A stretch of 55,776 nucleotides of DNA. Source: Phycisphaerales bacterium. Its GTDB lineage: Bacteria; Planctomycetota; Phycisphaerae; Phycisphaerales; UBA1924. Made by a program: the position numbers and the translations under genes. Positions 27,931 to 36,994 of this stretch are shown piece by piece. Position 1 is the first letter of the stretch. Each line of letters starts with the position of its first letter. Location of the stretch: positions 1 through 55,776 of the forward strand of contig JADLGW010000011.1 in NCBI GenBank assembly GCA_020849105.1, given 5' to 3'. The notes below the pieces were generated by a model. It ran no database searches, was not told the DNA's origin, and saw only the letters and a program-made list of their open reading frames with translations.

Positions 27931-28176
27931 CTACGGCGCGATCAGCGGCACCAGGTACTCGATGAACAGGAACGAGCCGATCCACAGCAGCACCATCGCG
28001 ATGATGATCTGCGCCGTCATCCCCAGCACCTGCCCCGCGTAGTCCTTCATGTCGGGCACGCGCACCGCCTTGTACGCCACGGAGATCCCCAGTGCCAGGG
28101 GCCCCAGGAGCATCCACCATGTGGACGCCAGGCTCATCGGGTCCAGAAACGGACGCCACGCCAGCAGCATCATCAT
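27931..28176 (-). CDS. small two-helix membrane protein
   Basis: The 81-residue protein has two hydrophobic helices (TWWMLLGPLALGISVAY and MTAQIIIAMVLLWIGSFLFI) separated by a charged loop KAVRVPDMKDYAGQ. Three consecutive ATG codons occur; the first, 28176, overlaps the stop of the upstream gene, and a GGGGGG stretch precedes it. The two genes form a pair. Conserved planctomycete families of this kind have no known role. Confidence 0.7.
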   Translation of the reverse strand: MMMLLAWRPFLDPMSLASTWWMLLGPLALGISVAYKAVRVPDMKDYAGQVLGMTAQIIIAMVLLWIGSFLFIEYLVPLIAP

Positions 28177-28730
28177 CGCGCACCCCCCGGTGTGCCCGCT
28201 CCAAGAGCCGGGTCCCGCGGCGAGTGCCACGCCGCGTCCAGGATCACGATCAGGTTCAGCATCCCGGCGATGGTCGCGAACAGCGTGCCCAGTTCCGCCA
28301 CACGCCCCAGGGCCTTGACGTACGGCGGGCCCCGGCCGGGGCCCGCCTTCACCGCACGCCCGGTCGCGGGGTCGCGGGCCTCGTCCGGGTTGGCCGGGCG
28401 CAGCCGCCCCGTCACCGGATCGATCACCTTGAAGTGGTGCTGATGAACGTAATCAACCCCCAGCGCGACCGGGCCCACCAGCGCCTCACCGATGAACCAG
28501 ATCGGGTTGTCCTTCCGGTCCACGACCGAGATCCCGCCGATCAGCAGCCCACCCAGGAACAGCCCGAGCACCCCGACCGCGGCAAAGACGCCCCGTGCGC
28601 GATCGCCCAGGTACCACTGGCCCGCGCCCGGGAAGACCACCGCCAGCAACGCGGCCACGGGCTCGAACTCCTCGGGCAGCGTGGGTTGCGCGGCTCCGGC
28701 CGGCGCGGCGTGTGCATCGGGGATCGGCAT
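28173..28730 (-). CDS. DUF6677-like membrane protein
   Basis: The 185-residue protein has several hydrophobic stretches: PVAALLAVVFPGAGQWYLGDRARGVFAAVGVLGLFLGGLLIGG, VGPVALGV and ELGTLFATIAGMLNLIVILDA. The PGAGQWYLGD...G turn resembles the glycine zipper-like start of TM2/DUF6677 proteins. The loop RLRPANPDEARDPATGRAVKAGPG is long and hydrophilic. TACACT lies 10 nt before ATG 28730, so the leader is probably very short. It is translationally coupled to the gene downstream. Function unknown. Confidence 0.65.
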   Translation of the reverse strand: MPIPDAHAAPAGAAQPTLPEEFEPVAALLAVVFPGAGQWYLGDRARGVFAAVGVLGLFLGGLLIGGISVVDRKDNPIWFIGEALVGPVALGVDYVHQHHFKVIDPVTGRLRPANPDEARDPATGRAVKAGPGRGPPYVKALGRVAELGTLFATIAGMLNLIVILDAAWHSPRDPALGAGTPGGAR

Positions 28731-28806
28731 GCGGGTGGGGAGTGTAGAGGAGGGCGGCCGGTTTTCCCCGGGTTGTCCCCCGCCGATTTTTTGGGGGCGC
28801 GGGCGA

Positions 28807-28834
28807 TTGACACGGCGGGAACAGTCACTAGTGT
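28807..28834 (+). promoter_or_regulatory. promoter of the acidic protein gene
   Basis: TTGACA (28807-28812) and TAGTGT (28829-28834) are 16 bp apart, about 100 bp before the ATG at 28932. Confidence 0.45.
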
Positions 28835-28931
28835 ACCGCGCCGTGGGGGCGGGAAGGCCGCCGCGGCCGGCAGCGGCGCGGCGCACGCCGGAGCGTGATC
28901 GCCGGGACGACCGAGAACGAGGAAGACGAAC

Positions 28932-29153
28932 ATGGTGGCGGATCTTCTGGACAGCATCATCGCGGTGGACGCGGCGCGGGGGCCTCAGGTCGAACTCGTC
29001 GATGAGGACGAGGATGAAGATGAGGATTTTCTCGAAGACGACGGCGCGGGCGATGATGACGACTTTGAGGAGGAGGACGACGACTTCCTCGATGACGACG
29101 ACGAGGAGGGCGTCGAGGGCGATGAGGAATCGGACGATGACGAGGACCTGTAG
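28932..29153 (+). CDS. highly acidic small protein
   Basis: The 73-residue protein has a short hydrophobic start, MVADLLDSIIAVDAARG, followed by about fifty residues that are nearly all Asp and Glu (DEDEDEDFLEDDG, DDDDFEEEDDDFLDDDDEE). It has no Lys and one Arg. The start has a GAGGAAG upstream. It could bind Ca2+, mimic DNA charge or bind basic proteins such as the H1-like and AT-hook proteins in this window; none of this can be told from the sequence. Confidence 0.7.
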   Translation: MVADLLDSIIAVDAARGPQVELVDEDEDEDEDFLEDDGAGDDDDFEEEDDDFLDDDDEEGVEGDEESDDDEDL

Positions 29154-29210
29154 CGCCCGCGCCGGCCGGGGGTAAGCCCGCCGGGAGCGGCCGCGGGGAG
29201 AGGGGCCGCC

Positions 29211-29624
29211 ATGCAGCCACAGAACGCGGGAGTGCCGGCGCGACGCGGGGGCGAGGGCGGCGGCGCCCCGGGCCCGGACCGGCGGAAGAGCGACACCGGC
29301 GCACCCTCCGGCCTGGAGCGGAGGCGGGGGCCCGGCCGGCGACTGTCCGATTTCGTGAAGGCCGCGGAAGAGGGCGAGATGAACCGGGAGCAGTTCCTGT
29401 TCCTGGTCGCCATCGAGGACTTCAAGAAGGCCAACGCAAAGATGTACCCGTCCTGGACGGACGTGCTGGAGATCGTCCGGCTCCTGGGCTACCGCAAGAC
29501 CATGCCCAGCGAACTGCGCCTGCGCAACGCGGAGGACTGGCGCGAGCCGTACGACGCGCCCGCGGCGGTGCGGACCGCCCGTCAGATCGAGCGCCACGAG
29601 CGGGCCCGGGACGAAGCGGCGTGA
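29211..29624 (+). CDS. conserved hypothetical protein
   Basis: The 137-residue protein has a disordered Gly/Pro/Arg-rich N terminus (residues 1-45). The compact part is NREQFLFLVAIEDFKKANAKMYPSWTDVLEIVRLLGYRKT followed by MPSELRLRNAEDW, a mainly helical domain. This block looks well conserved in kind, with regularly spaced aromatic residues, but I cannot name the family. A good GGGGAGAGGGG precedes ATG 29211. Confidence 0.65.
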   Translation: MQPQNAGVPARRGGEGGGAPGPDRRKSDTGAPSGLERRRGPGRRLSDFVKAAEEGEMNREQFLFLVAIEDFKKANAKMYPSWTDVLEIVRLLGYRKTMPSELRLRNAEDWREPYDAPAAVRTARQIERHERARDEAA

Positions 29625-29643
29625 GGGTGCGGGCCCTTCCCGG

Positions 29644-30012
29644 CTACCTCTGCTCGATCGTCGGCTTGCTCCGCTGCCCCACCATCTTGAAGTGGTTGAA
29701 GGCGCTGTCGCGATCGGGGAACTCGCGCTCCAGGTAGACCAGGCGCGTGTCGCCAACCATGATCTCGTCGTTGTCGCGCAGTTCCGTCTCGCCCTCGATC
29801 CGCCGCCCGTTGATCCAGACGCCGTTGGCGGACTTCATGTCCATGGCGTGGTGCCGACCGTTGTCGAACCGGACCTGCAGGTGCTTGCGGCTGGCCCGGT
29901 CGTCCTTGACCTGGATCGGGCAGGTCTCCTGACGCCCGATGACGATGGTCCGCTGGGCCAGGGGGTAGTAGTCTCCCTCGCTCAGCCCGGAAACGACGAT
30001 CAGTGACGGCAT
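29644..30012 (-). CDS. FHA-domain phosphothreonine-binding protein
   Basis: The 122-residue protein is essentially one forkhead-associated domain. IVIGRQETCPIQVKDDRASRKHLQVRF has the GR and SRKH residues that bind phosphothreonine, and MDMKSANGVWINGRRI contains the usual NG turn. It should recognise a substrate of a Ser/Thr kinase, a large family in Planctomycetes; no kinase lies nearby. The start at 30012 follows GGAGG. The C-terminal 25 residues (FNHFKMVGQRSKPTIEQR) are outside the fold. Confidence 0.9.
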   Translation of the reverse strand: MPSLIVVSGLSEGDYYPLAQRTIVIGRQETCPIQVKDDRASRKHLQVRFDNGRHHAMDMKSANGVWINGRRIEGETELRDNDEIMVGDTRLVYLEREFPDRDSAFNHFKMVGQRSKPTIEQR

Positions 30013-30139
30013 ACAGGGCCTCCGTTGGCCGGAGCGTACCACGGGCGCGGGATTGGTGGAAACCCTGCTTCCCGCGGCCCGATGCCGGTCCGTCCGCGGA
30101 TCAAGGAGCGCCCTCAGGATCGGATCGTCGCCCCCCGGC

Positions 30140-30145
30140 TAGAAT
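30140..30145 (+). promoter_or_regulatory. -10 box of the efflux island leader gene, leaderless start
   Basis: TAGAAT lies exactly 7 nt before GTG 30153. It is the likely promoter for the first gene and perhaps for the whole efflux island, since no terminator is seen before the RND genes. Confidence 0.45.
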
Positions 30146-30152
30146 CTTCACC

Positions 30153-30518
30153 GTGCCGCGGACCCGCACCATCGTGATCGCGCTGTGCCTCCTGGCGTTC
30201 GCCGCGGCGTCGCTCATGGGCGGCGTGACCCTCGTCTGCGCGGGTATGCACGGCGGGTGTGAAGGCCCGTGCGACCTGGTGTGCTCGGATGCCGGGCGGA
30301 TCCCGGTGCACCCCTGCGAGGATCACTCGCTGACGCTGGATTCGGCCACGGGCTTCCAGGCTGGGCGATGCCCCGACCTGGTCGTGGTGTCCGCGCCGAT
30401 CTGGGGGCGGGCGCCCGGCCGGATACAGCCGCCGCGCCCCGGGGTATTCCGGCGGCCCGCGGCCGCACGGCCGTCCGGCCATCTGGCGCTGCTGGGCTTC
30501 GTCATTCTGAACGTCTAG
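30153..30518 (+). CDS. small secreted or membrane protein heading the efflux island
   Basis: The 121-residue protein has an N-terminal hydrophobic stretch, IVIALCLLAFAAASLMGGVTLV, that is a signal peptide or anchor. A Cys/His-containing patch follows (CAGMHGGCEGPCDLVCSDAG, HPCEDHS), which could bind a metal or form disulfides. The C terminus is hydrophobic again (LALLGFVILNV). Position at the head of a heavy-metal-type efflux operon makes a metal-related role attractive but unproved. The GTG start is set by the TAGAAT box. Confidence 0.5.
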   Translation: MPRTRTIVIALCLLAFAAASLMGGVTLVCAGMHGGCEGPCDLVCSDAGRIPVHPCEDHSLTLDSATGFQAGRCPDLVVVSAPIWGRAPGRIQPPRPGVFRRPAAARPSGHLALLGFVILNV

Positions 30519-30629
30519 GCCATCCGCGCCCGTGTGCTCGACGAGAGCGGCACGGTGTTCGTGGCGGCCGCGCGCCCGTCAGGTGCGCTCCCGCCGGCTG
30601 CTGCCCGGTGTGACCAGACGAGAGCCTCC

Positions 30630-32051
30630 ATGCCCGATCATCCCTTCCCGCGGCCGGGCGGCCGCGCCCGCATCCTCGCCGCGTTGTCCGCCGGGCTGCT
30701 GCTGGCGTCCGGCTGCCACACGACCCGTCCGGACCCCGCGCCCGAGGGCTCGATCTCCCGGGCGACCGGGCTGGAGGGGGCCGTCGAGTTCCGCACGGAA
30801 GGGGGCCCGATCGACGAGCCGGAGGCGGCCGGTGCGTCGCTGACCGCACACGACGCGGTGCGCCGCGCCGTCACCACGGACCCCGGCCTTCAGGCCGCCC
30901 TGGCGCGGGTGCGCATCGCGATGGCGGACGCGGACCAGGCGCGCCTGCTGCCCAATCCGGTCCTTGATGTCGTGCTGCGCTGGGGCCCCGGCAGGCCGCA
31001 GTTTGAGGTGTCGCTGGCCCAGGAACTGGTGCGGGCGCTCCAGAGCCCGCGCCGCGTGCGCGCCGCCGACCACCGGCTGCGACAGGCCGCGGCGGACGCG
31101 GTGACGGTCGCGCTCGACGTGACAGCGGGGGTTCGCGAGCGCTACGCCCGCGCGCAGGCCCTGGACGCGCTGGTGCCGGTGCTGGAGGATCGGCGCGCGA
31201 TCCTCGATCAACTGGTCTCGGTGGCGCGGTCGCGCCTGGAGGCCGGCGAGGGCACACGGAGCGACGTGACGACGCTGGATGCCCAGCGGGTGGAACTGGA
31301 AGTCGAGGTCGCGCAGGCCCGGCTGGCGCAGCGCCAGGAGCGGCTGCGTCTGTCGCGCCTGATCGGGGAGCCCTCGGGCGCCGGCGCGTGGACGCTCGAC
31401 CCCTGGTCCGCGCCGGAGGCCGGGAACCTGTCCGAGGCCCGGTGGATCGAGGCGGCGCTGCGGAGCCGCCCGGAGGTCCAGAGCATCGCGTGGCGCCTGG
31501 CCGCGCTCGGGGACGACCCCGCTCTGGCCGGCCTGGCCGCGTGGGAGGGCGGCGGTGCGGGGGCGGAGGTGACGCGCGACGATCGGACCTTTGCCGGGCC
31601 GTCGATCTCGACCCCGCTTCCCATCTTTGACACGGGGCGTGCGCGCCGCGCACGGATCACGGCGGAGAGGATCGAGGCCCGCCACGACCTGAGCCTCGCC
31701 CGGCGGCGGGTCGTGGAAGAGGTGCGGGTCGGCTACCAGGCGATGGCCGCGAGCCGCGCCATCGCGGTCCGCATCCGGCGGGAACTCATCCCGCTCCAGC
31801 AGGAGCGGCGGCGCGCCGCCGAGGGCGTCTTCCGCGCCGAGAACGACGTGACCCCGCTGCTGCTGGCCGAGCAGGACCTTCGCGCGGCGCAGGCCCGGGC
31901 GATCGAGGTTGAACAGGACGCGGCCCTCTCGCTGCTGCGGCTCGAACGGGCCGTCGGCGGTCCGGGCGTCGCCGCCGCGCTGACGGGCTCGGAAACCGCC
32001 CCGCCCGCCCCGGGCGGGCCATCCCCGGTGACAGGAGGGAACCAACCGTGA
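30630..32051 (+). CDS. outer-membrane efflux lipoprotein (TolC/CzcC family)
   Basis: The 473-residue protein has a lipobox (GLLLASGC) and the long helical repeat of outer-membrane factors: RRAVTTDPGLQAALARVRIAMADADQARLLPNPVLDV and the second-half copy EARHDLSLARRRVVEEVRVGYQAMAASRAIAVRIR. It would form the outer-membrane duct for the RND pump encoded downstream. ATG 30630 is chosen because it leaves the lipobox at normal distance. It overlaps the next gene by 4 bases. Confidence 0.88.
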   Translation: MPDHPFPRPGGRARILAALSAGLLLASGCHTTRPDPAPEGSISRATGLEGAVEFRTEGGPIDEPEAAGASLTAHDAVRRAVTTDPGLQAALARVRIAMADADQARLLPNPVLDVVLRWGPGRPQFEVSLAQELVRALQSPRRVRAADHRLRQAAADAVTVALDVTAGVRERYARAQALDALVPVLEDRRAILDQLVSVARSRLEAGEGTRSDVTTLDAQRVELEVEVAQARLAQRQERLRLSRLIGEPSGAGAWTLDPWSAPEAGNLSEARWIEAALRSRPEVQSIAWRLAALGDDPALAGLAAWEGGGAGAEVTRDDRTFAGPSISTPLPIFDTGRARRARITAERIEARHDLSLARRRVVEEVRVGYQAMAASRAIAVRIRRELIPLQQERRRAAEGVFRAENDVTPLLLAEQDLRAAQARAIEVEQDAALSLLRLERAVGGPGVAAALTGSETAPPAPGGPSPVTGGNQP

Positions 32052-33349
32052 ACACCACCACCCGGCTCTTGACCGGTCCGCTGCGTGCGCCCGCGTGGAT
32101 CGCGACGCTCGTCGCGGCCGCCGCGCTGACCTCGTGCAAGCCCGCGGACAGCGGCGCACCCGACGATCCGCCGGTTGACGCGGCCCGCGGCGGGGGCGAT
32201 GAACACGGGGAGCACGCGGACGAGGTCACGCTGACCGCGGAGGCCATCGACGCCGGCGGCATCAGTGTGGAGGCCGCCGGGCTCCGGGTCCTGCGGCCCA
32301 CCTTCATCGCCCCGGCACGGGTGAGTTTCAACGCCGAGTCCATGGCGCATGTGGGCTCGCCGCTCACGGGCCGGGCGACCCAGATCAACGTGCGGCTGGG
32401 GGACACCGTCACGAAGGGCCAGCCGCTCGTGGTGATCGAGAGCCCGGAACTCGGAGAGGCCCAGGCGGACTACCTGGGCAAGCGCACGGCGGCGCAGACC
32501 ACCGCCCCGGCCGCGGAACTCGCCCGGCTCTCGTGGGAACGGGCCAGGGGGCTGTTCGAGGGGTCGCGGGGCATCTCGCTGACCGAGGTGCAGCGGCGCG
32601 AGACCGAGTACGCGGTGGCTCTGGCGGCGCAGCGGACGGCGGAGGCCGCGGCGATGGGCGCCGAGAACCGGCTGCACCTGCTGGGGATGACGCAGGCGGC
32701 GGTCGGAGCGCTGATCGCTTCCGGGGAGGTGGCGCCGCACTTCACGATCACGGCGGCGATCGACGGGACGGTCGTGGAGCGCGAGATCACGCTCGGTGAA
32801 CTGGTCGGGCCGGAGCGCGAGTCGCTCCTGGTGCTGGCCGACACGTCCACGCTGTGGGTGCTGGCCGACGTGCCCGAGGGCCGCGTGCCCGGACTGGCCC
32901 CCGGCGCGACCGCCTGGGTCAGCATCGGGGCGGGTGCGGAGGGGTCGGGGGGAGCGCGGTCCGAGGGCAGGGTGTCGTACATATCCCCGATGGTGGACCC
33001 CAACACGCGCACGGCGCAGATCAGGATCGAACTGCCGGCGGGCGGGCCGGCGCTGAGGCCCGGCATGTTCGCGCGGGCGGAGATCGTGGCCGCCGGCGCG
33101 GCCGAGCCCGCGCCCGTCGTGGCCGTGCCCGAGGGGGCGGTCCAGACGGTGGAGGGCGGGCCGGCCGTGTTCGTCCCGGTGGACGGCGAGCCGGGAGTGT
33201 TTGCGAAGCGCCCGGTCAGCATCGGCCGGGCCGTGGGCGGGCTGGTTCCGGTGCTGTCCGGCCTGGCCGAGGGCGAGCGGTTCGTCAGCGGCGGCTCGTT
33301 CATCCTGAAGGCCGAACTCGGCAAGGGCAGCGCCGAGCACACGCACTAG
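32048..33349 (+). CDS. membrane fusion protein of a heavy-metal RND pump (CzcB/CusB type)
   Basis: The 433-residue periplasmic adaptor has a signal peptide with Cys (LTSC). A His-rich N-terminal patch, DEHGEHADE, is a possible metal site. The lipoyl/barrel-sandwich halves are HVGSPLTGRATQINVRLGDTVTKGQPLVVIESPEL and FTITAAIDGTVVEREITLGELV; a helical hairpin and a beta-barrel (SYISPMVDPNTRTAQIRIELP, RPGMFARAEI) follow. The tail ends EHTH. It should bridge the RND pump and the outer-membrane factor. GTG 32048 overlaps the previous stop. Confidence 0.9.
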   Translation: MNTTTRLLTGPLRAPAWIATLVAAAALTSCKPADSGAPDDPPVDAARGGGDEHGEHADEVTLTAEAIDAGGISVEAAGLRVLRPTFIAPARVSFNAESMAHVGSPLTGRATQINVRLGDTVTKGQPLVVIESPELGEAQADYLGKRTAAQTTAPAAELARLSWERARGLFEGSRGISLTEVQRRETEYAVALAAQRTAEAAAMGAENRLHLLGMTQAAVGALIASGEVAPHFTITAAIDGTVVEREITLGELVGPERESLLVLADTSTLWVLADVPEGRVPGLAPGATAWVSIGAGAEGSGGARSEGRVSYISPMVDPNTRTAQIRIELPAGGPALRPGMFARAEIVAAGAAEPAPVVAVPEGAVQTVEGGPAVFVPVDGEPGVFAKRPVSIGRAVGGLVPVLSGLAEGERFVSGGSFILKAELGKGSAEHTH

Positions 33350-33377
33350 GTCCGCACGAAGAAAGAGGCCCCGTCCC

Positions 33378-36300
33378 ATGCTCGAAGGCATCCTGCACTT
33401 CTCGATCCGGAACCGATGGCTGATCGTGCTGCTGACGCTGCTGGCGGCGGCGGTGGGGGTGCACTCGCTCCGCCGGCTGCCGATCGACGCGGTCCCGGAC
33501 ATCACCAACAACCAGGTCCAGGTCAACGCCGTGGCCCCGTCGCTGGCGCCGGTGGAGGTCGAGAAGCAGGTGACGTTCGCGATCGAGAGCGCCCTGGCCG
33601 GCATCCCCGGCCTGCGCTCCACGCGCTCGCTGTCGCGCAACGGTTTCGCGCAGGTCACGGCGGTGTTCGAGGACGGCGTGGACATCTACTTCGCCCGCCA
33701 GCAGGTGAGCGAGCGCCTGGGCGAGGCCCGCGAGTCGCTGCCGCCCGGGGTGGACCCGGTGATGGGCCCGATCGCGACCGGGCTGGGCGAGGTCTACATG
33801 TGGACGGTGCGGTACGAGCACCCGGGCGGCCGCGGCGCGCCCGTGCGCGACGGGGCCCCCGGCTGGCAGAGCGGCGGCACCTACCTCACGCCCGAGGGGC
33901 GGACCCTGACCAGCCCCCTGGAATGGGCCTCCTACCTGCGCGAGGTGCAGGACTGGATCATCAGGCCCCAACTGCGCGGGGTGAAGGACGTGGCCGGCGT
34001 CGACGCCATCGGCGGGTACGTCAAGGAGTACCACGTCCAGCCCGATCCCATGAAACTAGTCTCCTACGGCCTGACCTTCTCCGCCGTCATCGAGGCGATC
34101 GAGAGGAACAACGTCTCGACCGGCGCCGGGTACGTCGAGCACAAGGGAGAGTCGTACCTGGTCCGCGCCACCGGCCGCCTGGAATCCGTGGAGCAACTCG
34201 AATCCGTCGTCGTGGGCACCCGCCGGGGCATCCCCATCTACATCCGCGACATCGTGGAGCCGGGCGGCGTCGGCGTGGGGCGCGAACTGCGCACCGGCTC
34301 GGCCAGCGAGAACGGCCGGGAGGTCGTCGTCGGGACCGCCATCATGCTGATCGGCGCCAACAGCCGCACCGTGGCCGCGGCCGTCGGCGCCAGGCTGGCG
34401 GAGGTGCAGCGGACCCTGCCGCCGGGCATCACGGCGCGGCCTGTGCTGAGCCGCACCGGGCTGGTGGACGCGACCATCCAGACGGTCGAGAAGAACCTGC
34501 TGGAGGGGGCGATCCTGGTCATCGTCGTCCTGTTCCTGCTGCTGGGCAACGTGCGCGCGGCGCTGATCTGCGCCGCGGCCATCCCGCTGTCCATGCTCAT
34601 GACGGCCACGGGGATGGTGCACAAGGGCGTGAGCGGCAACCTGATGTCGCTCGGGGCGATCGACTTCGGCCTGATCGTGGACGGGGCGGTCATCATCGTG
34701 GAGAACTGCCTGCGCCGCCTGGCGGAGCGGCAGCACCGCGAGGGCCGCCTGCTCACGCTCCAGGAGCGGCTGCACGAGGTCATGGTGGCGTCGAAGGAGA
34801 TGATCCAGCCCTCGGTCTTCGGGCAGGCCGTCATCATCACGGTCTATGTCCCGATCCTGGCCCTCACCGGTGTCGAGGGAAAGATGTTCCACCCCATGGC
34901 GATGACGGTGATCTTCGCGCTCCTGGCGGCGTTCATCCTGTCCATGACCTTCGTCCCCGCGATGGTGGCGATCCTGATCCGCGGGCGCGTCTCCGAGAGG
35001 GAAGTGTTCCTGATCCGCTGGGCCAAGGCCGGCTACGCCCCGGTCGTGCGCGGGGCGGTGCGGGCGCGCTGGGCGGTGGTGGCCGCCGCCGTGCTGGCCT
35101 TCGCGGGGTCCGTCCTGCTCTTCACCCGCCTGGGGCAGGAGTTCGTGCCCACGCTCGACGAGCGGGACATCGCGATGCACGCGATGCGCATCCCGTCGGC
35201 GTCGCTCACGCAGTCGCAGGCGATGCAGTTCGACGTGGAGCGCGCCGTCTCCTCCTTCCCCGAGGTGGACTTCGTCTTCTCCAAGACGGGCACCGCCGAA
35301 CTGGCCTCCGACCCGATGCCCCCCAACGTCTCCGACACCTTCATCATCCTGAAGCCGCGGGACCGGTGGCGGCCGGAGTCCGTGCTGGACGGGCTGATCG
35401 AGGCCGCGGCGGGGCGGGGGGGCGACGACGGCGGGCACGATGCGCACGACGAGCCCCGCGGGGATGCGCCCCGGGGGCACAAGGCGAAGGTCGTCCGGCT
35501 CCTGGAACTGACGCTCCGCGACGTGCCGGGCAACACCTACGAGTTCACCCAGCCCATCCAGATGCGATTCAACGAACTGATCTCCGGCGTCCGCGGCGAC
35601 GTGGCCGTGAAGGTGTACGGGGACGACTTCGGCCGCATGCAGCAGACCGCCGCGGCGGTGCTCTCCGTGCTGCAGCGGACGCCCGGATGCGCCGACGCGA
35701 AGGTCGAGCAGACGACGGGCCTGCCCGTCATGACCGTGGACATCGACCGCGAGGCGATCGCGCGCCACGGCCTGAGCGTGGCCGACGTGCAGGCGGTGGT
35801 GGCGGCGGCGATCGGCGGGGCCGCGGCCGGCCAGGTCTTCGAGGGCGACCGGCGCTTCGACCTGGTGGTGCGGCTCCCGGAGTCGCTGCGGGGGCGGATC
35901 GACACCCTTGGGGGCCTGCCCATCCCCCTGCCGGATCACGACCTGGCCGAGCCGATGCCGCGGGTCACGCGCACGGACTACGGCCACTCGGGCGCGCACG
36001 CGGACCCGATGGGCTTCATCCCGCTGGGGGACGTGGCGCGGATCGAGATCGCCGAGGGCACCAACCAGATCAGCCGCGAGAACGGCAAGCGCCGGATCGT
36101 GGTGCAGTGCAACGTCCGCGGGCGCGACCTCGGCTCGTTCGTGCGGGAGGCGCAGGCGGGGATGGGCCCGGTCGCGCTGCCGCCGGGCGGCTGGCTGGAG
36201 TGGGGAGGGCAGTACGAGAACCTCCTGGCCGCGAAGCAGCGGCTGACCCTCGTGGTGCCGCTGTGCTTCCTGCTGATCCTGCTGCTGCTGTTCAGCACGT

Positions 36301-36824
36301 TCAAGAGCCTGAAGTACGCGGTGCTGGTCTTCAGCGCCGTGCCGCTCGGCCTGACCGGCGGGATACTGGCCCTGTGGCTCCGCGGGATGCCGTTCTCAAT
36401 CTCCGCGGCGGTGGGGTTCATCGCGCTCTCGGGGGTGGCGGTGCTCAACGGGCTGGTGATGGTGTCCTTCATCAACCAGTTGCGTCGGGAGGGGCTGGGG
36501 CGCGACGCGGCGATCCTTCGCGGGTCGGTCGTCCGTCTGCGCCCGGTGCTGATGACGGCGCTGGTGGCCTCCCTGGGGTTCGTCCCGATGGCGATCGCCG
36601 CCGGCACCGGGGCGGAGGTGCAGCGACCCCTGGCGACCGTGGTGATCGGCGGGCTGATCTCCAGCACGCTGCTCACGCTCGTGGTGCTGCCGGCGCTGTA
36701 CCGCATCTTCACGGCGTGGGATGCGGCCCCGCCGGCCGCCGCCCAGCCGTGGGAACAGCCGGAAACGGGCCCCCTGGAGGGCCACCTCCTCGCGGCATCG
36801 GACGGCGCTCGCGCACCGGGCTGA
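33378..36824 (+). CDS. heavy-metal efflux RND pump (CzcA/CusA type)
   Basis: The 1148-residue inner-membrane pump has the twelve-helix RND layout with two large periplasmic loops. RRLPIDAVPDITNNQVQVNAVAPSLAPVEVEKQVTFAIE is the usual HME-RND start. The proton-relay helix reads SLGAIDFGLIVDGAVIIVENC, with the paired Asp and Glu typical of CzcA. It exports divalent or monovalent metal by proton antiport. Two His/Asp-rich inserts are unusual: GGDDGGHDAHDEP (~685) and HDLAEPMPRV...GHSGAHADPM (~855-875). Cu/Ag-type Met triads were not identified, so Zn/Co/Cd/Ni is more likely than Cu/Ag, but the metal is not fixed by sequence. Confidence 0.92.
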   Translation: MLEGILHFSIRNRWLIVLLTLLAAAVGVHSLRRLPIDAVPDITNNQVQVNAVAPSLAPVEVEKQVTFAIESALAGIPGLRSTRSLSRNGFAQVTAVFEDGVDIYFARQQVSERLGEARESLPPGVDPVMGPIATGLGEVYMWTVRYEHPGGRGAPVRDGAPGWQSGGTYLTPEGRTLTSPLEWASYLREVQDWIIRPQLRGVKDVAGVDAIGGYVKEYHVQPDPMKLVSYGLTFSAVIEAIERNNVSTGAGYVEHKGESYLVRATGRLESVEQLESVVVGTRRGIPIYIRDIVEPGGVGVGRELRTGSASENGREVVVGTAIMLIGANSRTVAAAVGARLAEVQRTLPPGITARPVLSRTGLVDATIQTVEKNLLEGAILVIVVLFLLLGNVRAALICAAAIPLSMLMTATGMVHKGVSGNLMSLGAIDFGLIVDGAVIIVENCLRRLAERQHREGRLLTLQERLHEVMVASKEMIQPSVFGQAVIITVYVPILALTGVEGKMFHPMAMTVIFALLAAFILSMTFVPAMVAILIRGRVSEREVFLIRWAKAGYAPVVRGAVRARWAVVAAAVLAFAGSVLLFTRLGQEFVPTLDERDIAMHAMRIPSASLTQSQAMQFDVERAVSSFPEVDFVFSKTGTAELASDPMPPNVSDTFIILKPRDRWRPESVLDGLIEAAAGRGGDDGGHDAHDEPRGDAPRGHKAKVVRLLELTLRDVPGNTYEFTQPIQMRFNELISGVRGDVAVKVYGDDFGRMQQTAAAVLSVLQRTPGCADAKVEQTTGLPVMTVDIDREAIARHGLSVADVQAVVAAAIGGAAAGQVFEGDRRFDLVVRLPESLRGRIDTLGGLPIPLPDHDLAEPMPRVTRTDYGHSGAHADPMGFIPLGDVARIEIAEGTNQISRENGKRRIVVQCNVRGRDLGSFVREAQAGMGPVALPPGGWLEWGGQYENLLAAKQRLTLVVPLCFLLILLLLFSTFKSLKYAVLVFSAVPLGLTGGILALWLRGMPFSISAAVGFIALSGVAVLNGLVMVSFINQLRREGLGRDAAILRGSVVRLRPVLMTALVASLGFVPMAIAAGTGAEVQRPLATVVIGGLISSTLLTLVVLPALYRIFTAWDAAPPAAAQPWEQPETGPLEGHLLAASDGARAPG

Positions 36825-36994
36825 TGTGCGGCCGGCAGCGCGATGTGCGGACCGGCCGGGCGCGTTCCCCGGGACGCGGAGGTTTCAACCGCTGTCCAAC
36901 CCGGTCCGCCGGCCCATCGGGCGTGGCCCTCCGCCCTGCCTACCGTCCCGCGGCGCGCAGGCGGCACCCCTGGGCCGCAGCCTGTTTCACACCC
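36825..36994. other. gap between RND pump and ABC exporter genes
   Basis: This 170-bp GC-rich gap contains a short direct repeat, GATGTGCGG, near 36831 and 36850. No terminator or promoter is clear. Continued transcription from the RND operon is possible. Confidence 0.3.

Noticed and set aside
30020..30152. Metal riboswitch or regulator site before the efflux island
   Set aside because: No conserved riboswitch core or MerR-type spacer promoter was seen; only the TAGAAT box next to the start is convincing.
33416..36994. Long alternative plus-strand frame through the RND gene
   Set aside because: Its first part is low-complexity Arg/Gly/Ala; only the segment from 36995 onward is a real protein (the ABC permease).
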